Assembly (NCBI RefSeq): GCF_024206475.1
Contig: NZ_JAMBPR010000026.1
Coordinates: 46,265 to 110,264 of the forward strand
Direction: 5' to 3'
Source: Paraburkholderia sp. CNPSo 3274
Lineage (GTDB): Bacteria; Pseudomonadota; Gammaproteobacteria; Burkholderiales; Burkholderiaceae
DNA: 64,000 nt
Each line of letters begins with the position of its first letter. Within the stretch, counting starts at the first letter, position 1. Positions 8,328-16,908 of the stretch are shown piece by piece. The notes under the pieces are model-generated. The model was not told where the DNA came from, searched no databases, and saw only the letters and a list, made by a program, of their open reading frames with translations. The translations under genes were made by a program, and so were the position numbers.

Positions 8328-8936
8328 ATGAAAGTCATCGCTTTCGAGCGTAACCTGCAAGGTACGGGTGCGAGCCGCCGCCTGCGCAATGCTGGCAAGA
8401 CCCCTGGCATCGTGTACGGTGTTGGTTCGGAGCCGCAACTGGTCGAAGTCGACCACAACGCGCTGTGGCACGCCCTGAAGAAGGAAGCCTTCCACTCGTC
8501 GATCCTCGAACTCGAAGTGGCCGGCAAGTCGCAGCAAGTGCTGCTGCGCGACGTGCAATACCACCCGTTCCGTCAGCTCGTGCTGCACGTCGACTTCCAG
8601 CGCGTGGATCCGAACAAGAAGATCCACACGAAGGTGCCGCTGCACTTCATGAACCAGGAAACCAACCCGGCTGTGAAGACGGGTGGCGCGATCATCTCGC
8701 ACGTTCTGGCCGAAATCGAAGTCCAGTGCCTGCCGGGCCAACTGCCGGAATTCCTCGAAGTCGACCTCGCGAAGATCGAAGCCGGTCAATCGCTGCATGC
8801 CAAGGACATCACCCTGCCCGCAGGCGTGACGCTGGTTCAGCACGTTGAAGCGGAAAACCCGGTCGTCGCGTCGGCACCCGTGCCGGCTGGCGCCCAGGCG
8901 GCAGCTGAAGGCGAAGAAGCACCGGCTGCGGAGTAA
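8328..8936 (+). CDS. rplY: 50S ribosomal protein L25/general stress protein Ctc
   Basis: Long-form bL25 (202 residues) that binds 5S rRNA. The N-terminal L25 domain shows KVIAFERNLQGTGASRRLRN and TPGIVYG. The C-terminal TL5/Ctc domain extends to about residue 180, followed by an Ala/Glu-rich tail. The ATG at 8328 has GGAG nine bases upstream. Longer in-frame extensions run through the leader hairpin and are not protein-like. The prs-rplY-pth order is conserved in this family. Confidence 0.96.
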   Translation: MKVIAFERNLQGTGASRRLRNAGKTPGIVYGVGSEPQLVEVDHNALWHALKKEAFHSSILELEVAGKSQQVLLRDVQYHPFRQLVLHVDFQRVDPNKKIHTKVPLHFMNQETNPAVKTGGAIISHVLAEIEVQCLPGQLPEFLEVDLAKIEAGQSLHAKDITLPAGVTLVQHVEAENPVVASAPVPAGAQAAAEGEEAPAAE

Positions 8937-8995
8937 TCGCAGCGGCTTGAATGAGCCGATCCTCTCGATCCGTTTCCCTGAAACGGACGACGTGA

Positions 8996-9027
8996 CCCGC
9001 CGCGGTTCGCCCCGGCGGGTTTTTTTT
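8996..9027 (+). terminator. Intrinsic terminator after rplY
   Basis: CCCGCCG (8996-9002) and CGGCGGG (9013-9019) form a GC stem with a 10-nt loop, followed by eight T residues at 9020-9027. A strong rho-independent terminator. Confidence 0.9.
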
Positions 9028-9085
9028 CGCACTTTTTCGTACACTTGCGGGTCAGTTCAACGATTTACGCAGGCGGAACACCACA

Positions 9086-9688
9086 ATGATCAGGTTGATC
9101 GTCGGGCTCGGCAATCCGGGCGCCGAATACACGGCGACGCGCCACAACGCGGGCTTCTGGCTCGTGGACCAGCTCGCGCGGGAAGCCGGCACGACGCTGC
9201 GCGACGAGCGGCGCTTCCACGGCCACTACGCGAAGGCGCGCCTCTACGGCGAGGAAGTGCATCTGCTCGAACCGCAGACCTATATGAACCGCTCGGGGCA
9301 ATCGGTCGTCGCACTCGCGGCCTTCTTCAAGATCCTGCCCGATGAGATCCTCGTGGCGCACGACGAGCTCGATCTGCCACCCGGCGCCGTCAAGCTCAAG
9401 CTTGGCGGCGGCAGCGGCGGCCACAACGGTCTGAAGGACATTTCCGCGCATCTGTCTACGCAGCAGTACTGGCGTTTGCGCATCGGCATCGGCCATCCGC
9501 GCGACCTGATTCCCGAAGGCGCGCGCGCCGGTGCGAAGCCCGATGTTGCGAACTTCGTGCTCAAGCCGCCGCGCCGCGAGGAGCAGGACGTGATCGACGC
9601 CTCGATCGAACGCGCGCTCGCCGTAATGCCGACGTTCGTGAAGGGCGAGGCCGAACGCGCGGTGATGCAGCTGCATCGTAACGGTTGA
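9086..9688 (+). CDS. pth: Peptidyl-tRNA hydrolase
   Basis: Hydrolyses peptidyl-tRNA released prematurely from ribosomes. The 200-residue protein has the family signatures IVGLGNPGAEYTATRHNAGFW (containing the catalytic His), MNRSGQSV, and HDELDLPPG followed by GGGSGGHNGLKDI. It is the usual length for the bacterial family. hisC follows 15 bases later and probably shares a transcript. Confidence 0.97.
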   Translation: MIRLIVGLGNPGAEYTATRHNAGFWLVDQLAREAGTTLRDERRFHGHYAKARLYGEEVHLLEPQTYMNRSGQSVVALAAFFKILPDEILVAHDELDLPPGAVKLKLGGGSGGHNGLKDISAHLSTQQYWRLRIGIGHPRDLIPEGARAGAKPDVANFVLKPPRREEQDVIDASIERALAVMPTFVKGEAERAVMQLHRNG

Positions 9689-9703
9689 AACAAGGAGAGC
9701 GTC

Positions 9704-10771
9704 TTGAGTCGTTACTGGAGTGACATCGTCAACCGGCTCGTGCCCTACGTGCCGGGCGAACAGCCCGCGCTCGCAAAGCCGGTCAAGCTCAACACCAACG
9801 AGAATCCGTATGCGCCCTCTCCGCGTGTGCTCGAGGCGATCCGCCACGAGCTTGCCGAGACGGGCGAGTCGCTGCGCCGCTATCCCGACCCGGTCGCGAA
9901 GCGTCTGCGCGCCGCCGTGGCCGCGCATCACGGCATCCGCGCGGAGCAGGTGTTCGTCGGCAACGGCTCGGACGAGGTGCTAGCTCACGCGTTCCAGGCA
10001 CTGCTCAAGCACGACAAGCCGATCCTCTTTCCCGACATCACCTACAGCTTCTACCCGACCTACGCGCGGCTCTACGAGGTCGAGTACCGCACAGTGCCGC
10101 TCAGCGAGCAGTTCACCATTCGGGTCGACGACTTCCGCCAGCCGAATGGCGGCGTGATCTTCCCGAATCCGAATGCGCCCACGGGTCACGCGCTGCCGCT
10201 CGCGGAAATCGAGCGGCTTGTCGCGGCGAACACGGAATCCGTGGTGGTGATCGACGAAGCGTATGTGGATTTCGGCGCCGAATCGGCGATCGCGCTGATC
10301 GACCGCTATCCGAACCTGCTGGTCGTGCACACGACTTCGAAATCGCGCTCGCTCGCGGGCATGCGCGTGGGTTTCGCGTTCGGTCACCCCGATCTCGTCG
10401 ATGCGCTCAACCGCGTGAAGGACAGCTTCAACTCGTACCCGCTCGACCGTCTCGCGCAAGCCGCCGCCACAGCCGCTTACGAAGACGCCGAGTGGCTCAG
10501 GACCACGAGCGCGCGCGTGATCGCAAGCCGCGAGCGCCTGACGGCCGCGCTCACGGCGCTTGGCTTCGAGGTGGTGCCTTCGGCGGCGAATTTCGTGTTT
10601 GCGAAGCATCCTGCGCACGACGCGGCCGCAATTGCGGCCAAGCTGCGCGAAAAAGAGATCTTCGTGCGCCATTTCAACGCGCCGCGCGTGAATCAGCATC
10701 TGCGCATCTCGATCGGCACCGATGCCGAGTGCGATACGCTCGTCGATGCGTTGAAGGCCATCGTCGCGTGA
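9704..10771 (+). CDS. hisC: Histidinol-phosphate aminotransferase
   Basis: PLP enzyme of histidine synthesis, fold-type I, 355 residues. Visible motifs are KLNTNENPYAPSP near the start, VFVGNGSDEVL, VIDEAYVDF, and the PLP-lysine region TTSKSRSLAGMRVGFAFG. The start codon is TTG at 9704, supported by AAGGAG eight bases upstream and by the first conserved residues following directly. It stands away from the main his operon, and may be one of two hisC copies, as is frequent in Burkholderia. A bidirectional terminator follows. Confidence 0.96.
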   Translation: MSRYWSDIVNRLVPYVPGEQPALAKPVKLNTNENPYAPSPRVLEAIRHELAETGESLRRYPDPVAKRLRAAVAAHHGIRAEQVFVGNGSDEVLAHAFQALLKHDKPILFPDITYSFYPTYARLYEVEYRTVPLSEQFTIRVDDFRQPNGGVIFPNPNAPTGHALPLAEIERLVAANTESVVVIDEAYVDFGAESAIALIDRYPNLLVVHTTSKSRSLAGMRVGFAFGHPDLVDALNRVKDSFNSYPLDRLAQAAATAAYEDAEWLRTTSARVIASRERLTAALTALGFEVVPSAANFVFAKHPAHDAAAIAAKLREKEIFVRHFNAPRVNQHLRISIGTDAECDTLVDALKAIVA

Positions 10772-10790
10772 GAAGACGGCAAGATGAAAT

Positions 10791-10818
10791 AAAAAACGCG
10801 CCAGTTGGCGCGTTTTTT
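10791..10818. terminator. Bidirectional terminator between hisC and the ferredoxin gene
   Basis: Near-perfect palindrome: AAAAAACGCGCCA, two bases, TGGCGCGTTTTTT. The A and T runs on both sides let it stop transcripts from either strand of this convergent pair. Confidence 0.92.
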
Positions 10819-10839
10819 ATTTCCGGAGGATTCCGCGAT

Positions 10840-11100
10840 TCAGGCGTTGTTCTTCGCCGCCGTCAGCGCGTGATACTTCTGCATCAATTGCTCGGGCGAC
10901 TCGACATGCTCCGGGTTCTTGGGAATGCACTCCACCGGGCACACCTGGATGCATTGCGGCTCATCGAAATGGCCGACACATTCGGTGCACTTTTTCGGGT
11001 CGATCACGTAGATTTCCGGGCCCATCGAGATCGCGTCGTTAGGGCACTCGGGCTCGCACACGTCGCAATTGATGCACTCGTCGGTAATCATCAGGGCCAT
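10840..11100 (-). CDS. YfhL-family 2[4Fe-4S] ferredoxin
   Basis: An 86-residue dicluster ferredoxin. The first cluster motif is CINCDVCEPECP. The second, CTECVGHFDEPQCIQVCPVEC, has the long loop between second and third cysteines that marks the YfhL/Alvin type. A charged C-terminal tail follows. It is a cytosolic electron carrier with unknown specific partners. The gene lies downstream of coaD and rsmD on the same strand, the common betaproteobacterial order. Confidence 0.94.
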   Translation of the reverse strand: MALMITDECINCDVCEPECPNDAISMGPEIYVIDPKKCTECVGHFDEPQCIQVCPVECIPKNPEHVESPEQLMQKYHALTAAKNNA

Positions 11101-11180
11101 GCTGTTCTCACTTCCTGCCGGCGCGAGGGCCGGCTCACACGTTGCTCAGCCCTATAGTTTACGCTGCTTTCGCCGCGCGT

Positions 11181-11684
11181 TCACACCTTCGTAGCCGTGC
11201 CGCCCATCGAGGCCACCTTGTCCTGCAAGCGCTTTTCCACGGAAGGAAACACGAACTTGCTCACATCGCCGCCCAATTGGGCGATTTCACGCACGATCGT
11301 GCCTGAAATGAACTGATATTGGTCCGAAGGCGTCATGAACATCGTCTCCACGTCGGGCAGCAGGTAGCGGTTCATGCCCGCCATCTGAAATTCGTACTCG
11401 AAGTCCGACACTGCGCGCAGGCCGCGCACGATCACGCGTGCGTTATTGGTCCGCACGAAGTCCTTCAACAGGCCCTTGAAGCTCATGACCTGCACGTTCG
11501 GATAGTGGCCGAGCACCTCGTGGGCAATCTCGAGCCGCTCGTCGAGCGAGAAGAAAGGCTTCTTGTTGCGGCTGTCCGCAACGCCGACTACCAGCGTGTC
11601 GAAAATGCTCGACGCGCGCCGCACGAGATCTTCGTGGCCGCGCGTGAGCGGATCGAAGGTACCGGGGTACACGGCGACTACCAT
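11181..11684 (-). CDS. coaD: Pantetheine-phosphate adenylyltransferase
   Basis: Catalyses the penultimate step of coenzyme A synthesis. It is 167 residues long with the nucleotidyltransferase motif YPGTFDPLTRGHEDL at the start and ISGTIVREIAQLGG near the end. The ATG at 11684 has AGGAG just upstream; an in-frame extension of 20 residues lacks conservation and is rejected. It lies 108 bases after rsmD on the same strand. Confidence 0.97.
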   Translation of the reverse strand: MVVAVYPGTFDPLTRGHEDLVRRASSIFDTLVVGVADSRNKKPFFSLDERLEIAHEVLGHYPNVQVMSFKGLLKDFVRTNNARVIVRGLRAVSDFEYEFQMAGMNRYLLPDVETMFMTPSDQYQFISGTIVREIAQLGGDVSKFVFPSVEKRLQDKVASMGGTATKV

Positions 11685-11792
11685 GAGGCTTCTCCTCTCA
11701 ACAGAAATGGGGTGCAATGCAATGCCGTGGCAACGTATGCACACGTGCGTGCGTGACGGCCAAGCCGCCCGCCGCTTCTTATCGAACGCGCA

Positions 11793-12440
11793 TTATTCCT
11801 CATTTTCGCGCTGCAGCAAATGATAGTGAACCGCACCCGCCCTGCCCTCGCGCACCACGCTCCAGCCCGCCAGCGCGGGCCGCGCAGCCGGATCGATGAA
11901 CTCACCCGACTCCACGTAAAGCCAGCCGTCCTGGGCGACGAGCGGCGCGGCCAGCTCGAGCGCACGCTCGAGCAGCGCAGTGTCGCCGAACGGGGGATCG
12001 AGGAACACCACATCGAACGAGCCTGGCGCGAGATTGGCCGCGAGGCGCAGTGCGTCGGCTTCCGCGATTTCGACCATGCGCGCGCCAAGGCGCGCCTGGT
12101 TCGAGCGCAATTGCGCGGCGGCGCGCGCGCTGCGCTCCACCATCACGACGCGTGCGGCGCCGCGCGAGGCCGCCTCGAAGCCGAGGCCGCCGCTGCCCGC
12201 GAAAAGGTCGAGGCATCGCAGGCCGTCGAGGCGCTGGCCGAGCCAGTTGAAGAGCGTTTCGCGCACGCGGTCGGGGGTTGGGCGCAGACCATCGAGATCG
12301 AGCACCGGCAGCGGCGTGCGCTTCCAGTCGCCGCCGATGATGCGGATCGTGTGCGCGCCGCCGCCGCCGCCACCACGTGCGCGCGGATCGGATTGATGGG
12401 TGCGGCCGCCTTGGCCACGTGAAGATGAGGAACGGGTCAT
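11793..12440 (-). CDS. rsmD: 16S rRNA (guanine(966)-N2)-methyltransferase
   Basis: SAM-dependent methylase of the small ribosomal subunit. The 215-residue protein has the SAM-binding motif LDLFAGSGGLGFEA and the catalytic FLDPPFGD. The substrate-binding start IRIIGGDWKRTPL and LRPTPDRVRETLFNWL are typical. Residues ~1-28 are a low-complexity Arg/Ser/Gly leader with a six-glycine run, longer than the usual family N-terminus. The downstream methionine options do not give a better start. ftsY is divergent from it. Confidence 0.95.
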   Translation of the reverse strand: MTRSSSSRGQGGRTHQSDPRARGGGGGGAHTIRIIGGDWKRTPLPVLDLDGLRPTPDRVRETLFNWLGQRLDGLRCLDLFAGSGGLGFEAASRGAARVVMVERSARAAAQLRSNQARLGARMVEIAEADALRLAANLAPGSFDVVFLDPPFGDTALLERALELAAPLVAQDGWLYVESGEFIDPAARPALAGWSVVREGRAGAVHYHLLQRENEE

Positions 12441-12731
12441 GCGTTGGGTCGTACGGCTGCGTGCATTTGACCTCCGGCAGCCAACTTGCCGGCGGAACTC
12501 GACTGTGAGGTTCGGGCGCGACGCTTTCGCATCGCGCCCTCCAATGCGCGCACGTTACCACAGGGGCGCGCAGGTGCCGCGCACGCGCCACAACGACCCC
12601 ACGACGACGCCGCAGCGACTCCAGCCAATGCGCCTGATAAAATGCTATGTTTTCCGCGCGTTACCTCTTCCCAAGCCGTCGCTGACCGCCCCTCGGTCCG
12701 ACTCGCAGCGCGCCTGACCCACCCCCAGACC

Positions 12732-13880
12732 ATGTTCAGTTTCTTCAAACGATTCCGCGGCTCGAAGGACACCGAGAACGCGCAGGACGAAGCCACCTTC
12801 GAGGCGCCGGACGAGGCTGTTGAAGCGCCCACCAGCGCGGCGCGCGAAACGTCGCCCGCGCCGTCCGCTCCACCGGCCGTGATCGCTCCGGTCAAGCCGC
12901 AACAAGCCGCCAACGACAACGACGACGACGATCCGCAAGCCGTCGAAATCGTCCCGCCGCCCGCGCTCGAGGCCGCCGCAAAGCAATCGTGGCTCACGCG
13001 CCTGAGGTCGGGGCTCTCGAAAACCGGCTCGAACATCCAGAGCATCTTCGTCAATGCGAAGATCGACGACGATCTCTACGAGGAGCTGGAAACCGCGCTG
13101 CTGATGTCGGATGCGGGCGTCGACGCGACCGAATATCTGCTCGAAACGCTGCGCCAGAAGGTGCGCGCCGAGCGCCTGACCGACGCACTGCAGGTGAAGA
13201 ACGCCCTGCGCGAGCTGCTCATCGGCCTGCTCAAGCCGCTCGAAAAGTCGCTCATGCTCGGCCGCGCGCAGCCGCTCGTGATGATGATCGCGGGCGTGAA
13301 CGGCGCGGGCAAGACCACCAGCATCGGCAAGCTCGCCAAGCATCTGCAAAGCTTCGACCAGAGCGTGCTGCTCGCCGCCGGCGACACGTTCCGCGCCGCC
13401 GCGCGCGAACAGCTCGCCATCTGGGGCCAGCGCAACAACGTGACGGTCGTGCAGCAGGAAAGCGGCGACCCGGCGGCGGTGATCTTCGACGCCGTGAGCG
13501 CCGCGCGCGCACGCCGCATCGACGTGGTGATGGCCGACACCGCGGGCCGCCTGCCCACGCAACTGCACCTGATGGACGAGCTGAAGAAGGTCAAGCGCGT
13601 GATCGGCAAGTCGTTCGACGGTGCGCCGCACGAGGTGGTGCTCGTGATCGACGCGAACACGGGCCAGAACGCGCTCGCACAGGTCAAGGCTTTCGACGAC
13701 GCGCTCGGCCTCACCGGCCTCATCGTCACGAAGCTCGACGGCACCGCCAAGGGCGGCATTCTCGCCGCGATCGCGCGGCAACGCCCGATTCCCGTGTATT
13801 TCATCGGCGTGGGCGAAAAGGTGGAGGACCTGCAGCCGTTCGTCGCCGAAGAATTCGCCGACGCGCTGCTTGGCAGCTGA
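12732..13880 (+). CDS. ftsY: Signal recognition particle receptor FtsY
   Basis: Membrane-associated SRP receptor GTPase for co-translational targeting, 382 residues. It has a short basic amphipathic start (MFSFFKRFRGSK), an acidic Ala/Pro-rich A domain to about residue 80, then the NG domain: GVNGAGKTTSIGKLAKHL (G1), AAGDTFRAAAREQL, DTAGRLPT (G3) and TKLDGTAKGG (G4). The ATG at 12732 is chosen because the membrane-binding start is canonical; an upstream frame extension is not. ftsE/ftsX/rpoH do not follow here, unlike in E. coli; rpoH sits 6 kb away. Confidence 0.96.
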   Translation: MFSFFKRFRGSKDTENAQDEATFEAPDEAVEAPTSAARETSPAPSAPPAVIAPVKPQQAANDNDDDDPQAVEIVPPPALEAAAKQSWLTRLRSGLSKTGSNIQSIFVNAKIDDDLYEELETALLMSDAGVDATEYLLETLRQKVRAERLTDALQVKNALRELLIGLLKPLEKSLMLGRAQPLVMMIAGVNGAGKTTSIGKLAKHLQSFDQSVLLAAGDTFRAAAREQLAIWGQRNNVTVVQQESGDPAAVIFDAVSAARARRIDVVMADTAGRLPTQLHLMDELKKVKRVIGKSFDGAPHEVVLVIDANTGQNALAQVKAFDDALGLTGLIVTKLDGTAKGGILAAIARQRPIPVYFIGVGEKVEDLQPFVAEEFADALLGS

Positions 13881-13910
13881 CAGCGCGCTTTACCCGGACT
13901 TAGACGCACG

Positions 13911-13940
13911 AAGGGCGTCGTTCTCACGAACGACGCCCTT
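13911..13940. terminator. Bidirectional hairpin between ftsY and maiA
   Basis: A 13-bp perfect stem, AAGGGCGTCGTTC with GAACGACGCCCTT, around a 4-nt loop. The right side is followed by CTTC rather than a long T-run. It lies between convergent genes. Confidence 0.75.
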
Positions 13941-13962
13941 CTTCATTGGTACGGTCAGACGC

Positions 13963-14610
13963 TCATTCCGTATCCGGCTGCATACCCGGCGCGGCGCGCG
14001 CAAACGCATCGAGCGTGAGCGCGTAGTCGTTGATGCGCTGAATGGTCGGGTAACGCGTCGTGTCGATCTTGAACCGGTTCGCGTTGTAGACCTGCGGCAC
14101 GATGCAAAGATCGGCGACAGTCGGCGTGTCGCCGAACGCGAGCTTGCCGGTGCGCGGATCGCTGGCGAGCCGCTGTTCGAGCGTCGCGAAGCCCGCCTCG
14201 ATCCAGTGGCGATACCACGCGTCTTTCGTCGCATCATCCGCGCCCACGGTGTGCTTGAGGTACTTGAGCACGCGCAGGTTGTCCACCGGATGAATCTCGC
14301 ACGCCACCTGCAGCGCGAGTGAGCGCACGTGAGCGCGATCGATGGGCGACTTCGGCAGCAGCGGCGGCTCGGGATGCGTCTCTTCCAGATACTCGATGAT
14401 CGCGAGCGACTGCTGGAGCGTGTGCCCTTCGTCGTCGACGAACGCCGGCACGATCGCGTCGGGATTCACCTGGCGGTAGGCGGGCTTGAGCTGCTCGCCG
14501 CCGTCGCGCACGAGGTGAACCGGGACGTACTCGTACGGCAGGTTTTTCAGATTCAACGCAATACGCACTCGATACGATGCCGAACTGCGGAAATAGCTGT
14601 AAAGCTTCAT
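13963..14610 (-). CDS. maiA: Zeta-class GST: maleylacetoacetate (or maleylpyruvate) isomerase
   Basis: A 215-residue glutathione S-transferase. The zeta-class active-site signature SSASYRVRIALNLK is near the start, and DGGEQLKPAYRQVNP and ALQQSLAIIEYLEETH-type residues follow. Zeta GSTs isomerise cis to trans maleyl intermediates in tyrosine (maleylacetoacetate) or gentisate (maleylpyruvate) degradation. The next gene on the strand's upstream side encodes an FAH-family hydrolase that would take the product. Neither hmgA nor a gentisate dioxygenase is nearby, so the substrate is undecided. GAGAGGAGC precedes the ATG. Confidence 0.85.
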   Translation of the reverse strand: MKLYSYFRSSASYRVRIALNLKNLPYEYVPVHLVRDGGEQLKPAYRQVNPDAIVPAFVDDEGHTLQQSLAIIEYLEETHPEPPLLPKSPIDRAHVRSLALQVACEIHPVDNLRVLKYLKHTVGADDATKDAWYRHWIEAGFATLEQRLASDPRTGKLAFGDTPTVADLCIVPQVYNANRFKIDTTRYPTIQRINDYALTLDAFARAAPGMQPDTE

Positions 14611-14654
14611 GCTCCTCTCTTGCTCCCCTTGAATCGTGATGCGGCCCGCGCCGC

Positions 14655-15353
14655 TCAGACGACCCGCACGGCGAATTCGCCGATCCCTGCCACACCGCCC
14701 GTCATCAGGTCGCCCTTGACCACGGCGCCCACGCCTTCGGGCGTGCCCGTGTAGATCAGGTCGCCGGCCTTGAGCTCGAACAGCGTCGAAAGGAACGCGA
14801 TCGTGTCGGCAACCGGCCAGATCATCTGCGAGATGTCGGAGCGCTGCTTGTCTTCACCGTTGACCGCGAGCCAGATTTCGCCCTTCGCGAGCTGGCCGAT
14901 CTTCGAAACCGGATGGATCGGGCCGATCGGCGCCGAATGGTCGAAGCCCTTGGCCGTATCCCACGGACGACCGAGCTTCTTCGCCTCACCCTGCAAGTCG
15001 CGGCGCGTCATATCGAGGCCGAGCGCATAGCCATACACGTGGTCGAGCGCGCTCGCGACAGGAATGTCCTTGCCGCCCTTGCCGATCGCCGCAACGAGTT
15101 CCATCTCGAAGTGCACGTTCTGCGATTGCGCAGGATACGGAAATTCGGCGGTCGAGCCGGGCGCAACGTAGAGCACGGCGTCGGCGGGCTTGGAGAAGAA
15201 GAACGGCGGTTCACGGTTCGGATCGTGGCCCATCTCGCGCGCGTGCGCTTCGTAGTTGCGGCCAACGCAGTAGATCCGCCGCACCGGGAAACGCGTGTCG
15301 CTGCCGGCCACCGGCACCGAGGCGAGCGCCGCCGGTTCGAATACGTACGTCAT
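14655..15353 (-). CDS. Fumarylacetoacetate hydrolase family protein (fumarylpyruvate hydrolase-like)
   Basis: A 232-residue single-domain FAH protein with RRIYCVGRNYEAHAREMG, FFSKPADAV, the metal-binding VHFEMELVAAIGKGG and IYTGTPEGVG. Its short length is that of fumarylpyruvate/acylpyruvate hydrolases rather than the ~420-residue FAH of tyrosine breakdown. The ATG at 15353 has GGAGAA upstream; 13 extra in-frame residues from an earlier start are rejected. It ends 44 bases before maiA on the same strand, so they form an operon that probably isomerises and then cleaves a maleyl-keto acid. Confidence 0.87.
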   Translation of the reverse strand: MTYVFEPAALASVPVAGSDTRFPVRRIYCVGRNYEAHAREMGHDPNREPPFFFSKPADAVLYVAPGSTAEFPYPAQSQNVHFEMELVAAIGKGGKDIPVASALDHVYGYALGLDMTRRDLQGEAKKLGRPWDTAKGFDHSAPIGPIHPVSKIGQLAKGEIWLAVNGEDKQRSDISQMIWPVADTIAFLSTLFELKAGDLIYTGTPEGVGAVVKGDLMTGGVAGIGEFAVRVV

Positions 15354-15502
15354 GGAGTTCTCCGTCTTTGTGATGGGGCGTGCGCGAGGCACGCGGCCTG
15401 TACATCTTTAGGGCTTTTAAGGCGTGAAGGCACGGCTTGCGCCGCCAGAACAATCGCGAGTGTAACGCGCGACGGTGAGCGTGCGCGGCGGAGACTTCAA
15501 GT

Positions 15503-15558
15503 GGCCGGCGCGGTGCGGCCGGCGCGGTGCAGCCGGCGAGGTGCGGCCGGCGAGGTGG
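15503..15558. repeat. 14-bp tandem repeat, four copies
   Basis: The unit GGCCGGCGCGGTGC is present at 15503 and 15517, with variants at 15531 and 15545. Looser copies of GCCGGCGAGG continue to about 15595. It fills part of the 330-bp divergent gap between the FAH gene and ybiB, in which no other feature was recognised. Confidence 0.8.
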
Positions 15559-15683
15559 GGTCCGCCCAGGCGGGCCGCAGGCGTGGCCGGCGAGGCACGG
15601 CGTGCTCGTGCGATACTTCTCGCATCCCCCATTTCAATATGACGGCGGCCCGCCGCACGCCGTCGAACGAACCGCGCTCGCCC

Positions 15684-16646
15684 ATGACCACCGCCGACTC
15701 CACCGACATCTTCCCGTGCGCCCGCTTCATCAAGGAGATCGGCCGCGGACCGCACGGCGCACGCTCGCTCTCGTCCGAAGACACGCATGCCCTTTACGCC
15801 GCCATGCTCGACGGCCGCGTGCCCGAGCTGGAGCTAGGCGCGGTCCTGCTCGCCTACCGCCTTAAGGGCGAAACCGCGGATGAGCTGGCCGCCATGCTCG
15901 CCGCGGCGCACGCCTCGTTCGCGCCGCTCGCGGTGCCGCGCGGCGACTATCGGCCTGTGTCGATCCCAAGCTACAACGGTGCGCGCAAGCAGCCGAATCT
16001 CGTGCCGCTGCTCGCCTTGCTGCTCGCGCGCGAAGGCGTGCCGGCGCTCGTGCACGGCGTCGTCACCGATCCGGGCCGCATCACGAGCGCGGAAATCTTC
16101 GCGGCGCTGAATCGGCCCGAAGCACGCGATCACGCCGAAATCGAGGCGCAACTGGCGTCGGGCCGCGTGGCGTTTTCGTCGATCGAAACGCTCGCGCCCA
16201 AACTCGCGCGCCTGCTCTCGATGCGCCGGCGCATGGGCGTGCGCAACTCCACACATACGCTCGTCAAGCTGCTGCAGCCGTTCGCCGAGCCGGGCCTGCG
16301 TCTCGTGAACTACACGCACCCGCCGTACCGCGAAAGCCTGAGCGCCCTCTTCGCGGCGCATCCGGAAGCGGCGGTGGGCGGCGCATTGCTCGCGCGCGGC
16401 ACCGAGGGCGAAGCCGTCGCCGACACACGCCGCCAGGTGCAGGTCGACTGGCTGCACGATGGCATCTGCGAAACGCTGATCGAACCGGAGCGCTCGTCGC
16501 CCGGCGCGCCCGAAGTCGATCTCCCCGAAGGCCGCGACGCGCCCACTACGGCCGCCTGGATCGAAGCCGTGTTGCGCGGCGAAGCGCCGGTGCCGGAAGC
16601 GATCGCGCGCCAGATCGAGACGATCAAGCGCATCGCGAAGCACTAA
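15684..16646 (+). CDS. ybiB: YbiB-family DNA-binding protein (TrpD2-like)
   Basis: A 320-residue homolog of anthranilate phosphoribosyltransferase fold proteins that bind nucleic acid and lack the enzyme activity (YbiB/TrpD2). Visible are FIKEIGRGPHGARSLS, LGAVLLAYRLKGET, and the central LVKLLQPF and NYTHPPY segments. The glycine-rich PRPP loop of true TrpD is not intact. The ATG at 15684 is preferred; another in-frame ATG at 15639 adds 15 unconserved residues. In E. coli the gene is SOS-linked; no LexA box was recognised here. Confidence 0.82.
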   Translation: MTTADSTDIFPCARFIKEIGRGPHGARSLSSEDTHALYAAMLDGRVPELELGAVLLAYRLKGETADELAAMLAAAHASFAPLAVPRGDYRPVSIPSYNGARKQPNLVPLLALLLAREGVPALVHGVVTDPGRITSAEIFAALNRPEARDHAEIEAQLASGRVAFSSIETLAPKLARLLSMRRRMGVRNSTHTLVKLLQPFAEPGLRLVNYTHPPYRESLSALFAAHPEAAVGGALLARGTEGEAVADTRRQVQVDWLHDGICETLIEPERSSPGAPEVDLPEGRDAPTTAAWIEAVLRGEAPVPEAIARQIETIKRIAKH

Positions 16647-16784
16647 CGATCGAACCAGAAACACGTCGCACAATCCGCTGAAAGCCGTATGGAGCGGGCA
16701 ACCCGCGCGTTCCACCACAAGCGCATCGGCGCGCTTCGTCGGCCATCTTCACGGATCTCCACTCGGGCAATCGCAAATTCTCTG

Positions 16785-16814
16785 TTGACACGCGCATCCG
16801 CCCTGATTTACATT
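16785..16814 (+). promoter_or_regulatory. Sigma70 promoter of the leuA leader
   Basis: A perfect TTGACA at 16785-16790, an 18-bp spacer, and TACATT at 16809-16814 (4 of 6 consensus). The predicted start site is 16820-16822, on or next to the ATG of the leader peptide, implying a leaderless mRNA. Confidence 0.65.
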
Positions 16815-16820
16815 GGACAA

Positions 16821-16892
16821 ATGCGTTCCTACCCGAACCCCCTCCGAATTACCCTCGGCCGACTATCGGCCCTATCGCTACGCCTAGCCTAA
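16821..16892 (+). CDS. leuL: Candidate leucine attenuation leader peptide (23 aa)
   Basis: The frame starting at 16821 encodes MRSYPNPLRITLGRLSALSL followed by RLA and TAA. Six of 23 codons are leucine, and four of the last nine are CTA (16863, 16872, 16878, 16884). CTA is otherwise rare in this GC-rich DNA, where leucine codons are overwhelmingly CTC or CTG. Clustered rare cognate codons just before the stop are the hallmark of amino-acid attenuation leaders; the E. coli leu leader also has leucine codons including CUA. The gene lies 338 bases upstream of leuA. No Shine-Dalgarno fits, because transcription should begin at the ATG. The gene symbol follows function, not a verified homolog. Confidence 0.7.
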   Translation: MRSYPNPLRITLGRLSALSLRLA

Positions 16893-16908
16893 AGCTGGTG
16901 TAGCGCCG

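Noticed and set aside
14913..15683. Long in-frame extension upstream of ybiB
   Set aside because: It runs antisense through the FAH gene and the 14-bp repeats; the YbiB family starts at the ATG near 15684.
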